Assembly: GCA_021205585.1 (NCBI GenBank)
Contig: JAJPXI010000162.1
Location: forward strand, 1 to 16,515
Length of the DNA stretch: 16,515 nt
Source of the DNA: Oscillospiraceae bacterium
Lineage (GTDB): Bacteria; Bacillota; Clostridia; Oscillospirales; Oscillospiraceae
Direction of reading: 5' to 3'
Shown: piece after piece, positions 14,310-16,515 of the stretch
How the letters are laid out: every line of letters starts with the position of its first letter
Numbering within the stretch: the stretch's first letter is position 1
The notes under the pieces: model-generated
Databases searched by the model: none
Seen by the model: the letters and a program-made list of their open reading frames with translations, nothing else
What the model was told of the DNA's origin: nothing
Program-made: the position numbers and the translations under genes

Positions 14310-15779
14310 CTAAATGTCCAGCTCCGCAATCGTGGAGGCGACCCGGCAGGCGGCTACGCCGACCATATCGGCCTTACCGCTGGTGAAGTTTGCGTAGTAG
14401 GTTCCAGCAGACCATTTGTTTGAACTCCACACGTTGAGAGAAGTACCAGCCGCAATTTTGTAGGATTTTCCGCCGACAACCGTCCCAGTAGAGGAGCCTT
14501 TGGTAATTGTGAAAATAATGTCGCTGGAACCGCTGTTCTGAATCCATACCTTGGCATAGGGATACGAGGAAGTAACGGCAAAACTCTTGCTCATAGAGTC
14601 GCCCGTTAGGTCGATGCTCCACCTTCTGGTGCTGGCCCTGGTTTGGCTTTTGGAATCAGAAAGCACTTGGTTGATTTCCTCATCGGAAACGATTTCAAAA
14701 ATCAAATCGTCAATGACATACGTCTGTCCGATTTCGCCATCCAGAACCACAACTTCTCCGCTCTCATGTTCCGTTTCACCGGCGGACGTTTCGGTTGCGC
14801 CTCCGGCGGAGGGATCGGCGGAATTTTCGCTTGGGGCGGCAAAGGCCGTAATAGAACTCAATGCCAGAACAACGGCCAGTATAACTGACAGAGTCGAAGA
14901 TTTTTTGAATTTCACAATGGCTTCAATCCTTTCTTGCATGGGAGTTTTACTAAAATGATTGGAAAACGTTATGGGAGATGTCCTGCGCTCCTCCATGTCA
15001 AGGAGCGTCCGGGCGTAGGCCGCGCGCTCCCCCTCCCCCAGGATGCGGAGCGCCTGGGCGTCGCAGGAGAACTCCATGTCCCGGCTGGCCAAAACCGCCA
15101 TCAGCCAGGCCAGGGGGTTCCACCAGTGCAGGCACAGGGCGGCGGCAAAGAGCAGCTTTGCTGCCCCGTCGAAGCGCCGGACGTGGACATATTCATGGGT
15201 CAGCACATACCGGAGGGCGGCGTCCTCCGTCTCTCTGGGCAGCAGGATGACCGGGCGCAGAATGCCGTAGGTCAGGGGCGAGGAGATCAAATCGGAGCGG
15301 CGCACCTGAAGGGGCCGGAGCAGACGATGCCGGGCCAGCCAGTCGCGCACGCCGGAGGTCTCGTCGGGCAGGGACGCGCGAAACCGGCGCATCCCGCGCA
15401 GGTAGAGCAGGACAAACCCCAGCGCCAGGCAGACGCTCCCCGCCAGCCAGAGCGCCGCCCACAGGGGAATCCCCTCCGTTCCGGCGGACAGGCTTTCATT
15501 CCCCGCGCCGGCCGCAGAAGCCGGAAGGGCCTGGCCGGAGGAGGAAATGGCGGCCTCGGCAGCCGCGCTTTGGAGCGTATCCGCGCCCAGGGAGGCGGAG
15601 ACGCTGACCGGGAGGCTGACGGGCAGGGGGATGGACACCGGCAGCAGCAGGCGCAGGGCGGCGGCCAGCCACAGCAGCGAAAAGGTTTGCCTGGGCAGGC
15701 ATCGCCGGGTCAGGGCCCGGAGGGCCGCCACGCAGAGGATCAGCGCACTGCCAGCCGCGCTCATTTGCAGAAGGCTCAT
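14310..15779 (-). CDS. M56-family (BlaR1/MecR1-like) membrane metalloprotease with a novel outer domain
   Basis: 489 residues starting at ATG 15779, which has GAGGGGG just upstream and lies 13 bases after the repressor gene; a longer in-frame ATG at 15872 would overlap that gene. Hydrophobic spans occur near 8-25, 33-50 and 105-125. The M56 core has the zinc motif HEYVH (195-199) and EFSCD (236-240). A last span (about 294-311) leads to an outer domain (about 312-489). In BlaR1 and MecR1 the outer domain is a penicillin-binding sensor with an SxxK serine; here it is a 180-residue beta-rich domain without that motif, homologous to the secreted protein next door. By analogy, ligand binding outside would activate the protease and remove the BlaI-like repressor. 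The ligand is unknown; beta-lactams are unlikely. Confidence 0.88.
   Translation of the reverse strand: MSLLQMSAAGSALILCVAALRALTRRCLPRQTFSLLWLAAALRLLLPVSIPLPVSLPVSVSASLGADTLQSAAAEAAISSSGQALPASAAGAGNESLSAGTEGIPLWAALWLAGSVCLALGFVLLYLRGMRRFRASLPDETSGVRDWLARHRLLRPLQVRRSDLISSPLTYGILRPVILLPRETEDAALRYVLTHEYVHVRRFDGAAKLLFAAALCLHWWNPLAWLMAVLASRDMEFSCDAQALRILGEGERAAYARTLLDMEERRTSPITFSNHFSKTPMQERIEAIVKFKKSSTLSVILAVVLALSSITAFAAPSENSADPSAGGATETSAGETEHESGEVVVLDGEIGQTYVIDDLIFEIVSDEEINQVLSDSKSQTRASTRRWSIDLTGDSMSKSFAVTSSYPYAKVWIQNSGSSDIIFTITKGSSTGTVVGGKSYKIAAGTSLNVWSSNKWSAGTYYANFTSGKADMVGVAACRVASTIAELDI
14913..14931 (-). promoter_or_regulatory. Possible internal translation start in the M56 gene
   Basis: AAGGA at 14927-14931 is followed after 11 bases by an in-frame GTG (14913-14915). 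The same sequence and spacing form the ribosome site and ATG of the downstream secreted protein. Use of this GTG would yield a 201-residue product with the last membrane span as a signal peptide. It is based on similarity only. Confidence 0.35.
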
Positions 15780-15792
15780 ACAGGCGGCCCCC

Positions 15793-16149
15793 TCAATCCA
15801 GATCATCCACCATCCGGCGCAGGTTTTCAATCTGCGCCGGGGTGAGCTTCCGGTGCCCCAGCAGGGAGGCAAAGAGCAGGTCGGGGGAGCCGTCGAACAG
15901 CTTGCCCAGCAGCTCCTCCGTCTCCGCTTGCTGCACCGCCTGCTTTTCCACCAGGGCGTGGCACATGAAATTTGGCTCGGTGCGCTGGATGGCCCCCTTG
16001 GCGATGCACTTTTTGATGACGGTGTAGGTGGTGTTCATGTTCCATCCGGTTTTTTCTTTCAGGATGTCGGAAATCTGCTTTGCGGTTTTATCACCCTCCT
16101 CCCACAATACGGTCATGACCTTCAGTTCAGAGTCAAAGAGTTTTGTCAT
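15793..16149 (-). CDS. BlaI/MecI-family transcriptional repressor
   Basis: 118 residues, the family's usual size. The winged-helix part (about 1-75) begins LFDSELKVMTVLWEEGDKTA and contains the recognition stretch WNMNTTYTVIKKCIAKG, matching the BlaI pattern 'W...TvkTlL.RL..KG'. The C-terminal helices mediate dimerisation in this family. The ATG at 16149 has AAGGG ten bases upstream. It is first in a minus-strand operon with the M56 protease, the classical repressor/sensor arrangement, and should bind the two palindromes around its own promoter. Cleavage or removal by the protease would derepress the operon. No beta-lactamase gene is linked. Confidence 0.93.
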   Translation of the reverse strand: MTKLFDSELKVMTVLWEEGDKTAKQISDILKEKTGWNMNTTYTVIKKCIAKGAIQRTEPNFMCHALVEKQAVQQAETEELLGKLFDGSPDLLFASLLGHRKLTPAQIENLRRMVDDLD

Positions 16150-16167
16150 AAAATCAAATCCCTTCTG

Positions 16168-16185
16168 AAACTATTGCAATAGTTT
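16168..16185 (-). promoter_or_regulatory. Operator 1 (repressor site)
   Basis: AAACTATTGCAATAGTTT is a perfect 18-bp palindrome that begins about nine bases downstream of the -10 box, so it overlaps or closely follows the likely transcription start. It fits the ACTA...TAGT type of BlaI-family site. Confidence 0.8.
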
Positions 16186-16193
16186 ATGCTACA

Positions 16194-16222
16194 ATCATAG
16201 CACAGCCCGCCCCGGATGTCAA
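16194..16222 (-). promoter_or_regulatory. Sigma-A promoter of the repressor/protease operon
   Basis: On the minus strand TTGACA (16217-16222) and TATGAT (16194-16199) are 17 bases apart, close to consensus. The two operators flank it, one on each side. Transcription would enter the repressor gene after a leader of about 40 bases. Confidence 0.85.
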
Positions 16223-16240
16223 TACTACTCCAGTAGTTTG
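16222..16240 (-). promoter_or_regulatory. Operator 2 (repressor site)
   Basis: ACTACT-CC-AGTAGT (16224-16237) is a palindrome abutting the -35 box. Read on the minus strand with its flanks, it aligns with operator 1 as AAACTAYTGSARTAGTWT, which supports one protein binding both sites. Confidence 0.75.
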
Positions 16241-16267
16241 AATTGTAAACAATTTGTGAACGAAAAT

Positions 16268-16299
16268 GGGGCGTTGCAGGGAAAACTCTGCAACGCCCC
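16268..16299. terminator. Perfect 12-bp hairpin
   Basis: GGGGCGTTGCAG (16268-16279) pairs with 16288-16299 around an 8-base loop. No strong U-run follows on either strand (TCTATT on plus, ATTTTCG on minus), so terminator function is uncertain. Confidence 0.4.
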
Positions 16300-16323
16300 T
16301 CTATTCAGGCGAAAATCTGTTTT

Positions 16324-16364
16324 TAGGGAAGGACTGATTAAATTGGCAAGAGCGGATGGCGAGA
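16324..16364. mobile_element. Left end of a second MITE-family element
   Basis: TA then GGGAAGGACTGATTAAAT and the next roughly 20 bases match the left end at 7739-7780 almost exactly (about 38 of 40), then diverge. No right end is found before the window closes, so the copy is longer than the 82-bp one or is truncated. The remaining bases to 16515 contain small hairpins (for example TGGCC-GAAT-GGCCA) and no gene that I can support. Confidence 0.65.
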
Positions 16365-16515
16365 AATTTTGCGACAAAAGAAGGCGTTGAAGCGCTGGCC
16401 GAATGGCCAATTCCTCTTTAGCGCAAATGCAGGGGGCGATGGCCGATAGGCACAGCCCCGCGCAAAAAGTGCAGGATCAGGAGCGCCGTAAGGCGCGGGC
16501 ATACCCCTTGAGGGT

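Noticed and set aside
14310..15779. Calling the M56 protein a true beta-lactam sensor (blaR1/mecR1)
   Set aside because: The outer domain has no SxxK penicillin-binding motif and matches a small secreted protein instead; no beta-lactamase gene is nearby.
15780..15872. Upstream extension of the M56 protein to an ATG at 15872
   Set aside because: It would overlap the repressor's C-terminal codons in another frame and lacks a ribosome site; ATG 15779 has one and begins directly with a membrane span.

Overview
The window looks like chromosome from a GC-rich gut-type Clostridia (Oscillospiraceae-like, Flavonifractor/Oscillibacter/Lawsonibacter sort). This is inference from base composition, strong AGGAGG-type ribosome sites, an SLH-anchored surface protein carrying a TCTVCG-type repeat, and the short palindromic intergenic repeats built on GTAGGGGCGCAC. 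No rRNA, tRNA, CRISPR array or transposase gene was seen.

Left part (1-4365): the tail of an unidentified gene; a low-complexity Gly/Pro/Met repeat protein; a 385-base gap holding a chain of strong RNA hairpins and an intrinsic terminator; then a 906-residue secreted protein with three C-terminal SLH modules. A 437-base gap follows with two large hairpins and one palindromic repeat.

Middle part (4366-12477): a lipoprotein with a very acidic linker and a class III (BtuF/FhuD-like) binding domain, two FecCD-type permeases, a DUF58 protein, a multi-membrane protein with an acidic extracytoplasmic loop and a DUF4129-like tail, and a MoxR AAA+ ATPase. Several neighbours overlap at stop/start. The two permease genes are separated by 399 bases of repeats, including an 82-bp MITE with TA target duplication. 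No ABC ATPase gene is present, although both permeases keep the EAxxMG coupling motif that contacts one. My reading is a surface-to-membrane uptake system (SLH protein, lipoprotein, permease pair) whose ATPase comes from elsewhere, transcribed with a MoxR/DUF58 envelope chaperone-like module. A VTC-type polyphosphate polymerase (12616-13329) follows.

Right part (13330-16515): convergent minus-strand genes for a BlaI/MecI-type repressor, an M56 (BlaR1/MecR1-like) membrane protease whose outer sensor is not a penicillin-binding domain, and a small secreted paralogue of that sensor. The promoter in front is a near-consensus sigma-A site bracketed by two matching palindromic operators. The secreted paralogue seems to have been cut out of a copy of the protease gene: similarity continues upstream of its start codon, so its ribosome site corresponds to protease codons. 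The window ends in another MITE-like end and an unassigned stretch.

The strongest candidates for something new are the repressor/protease/sensor trio, the ATPase-less importer joined to the MoxR module, and the structured leader in front of the SLH gene.
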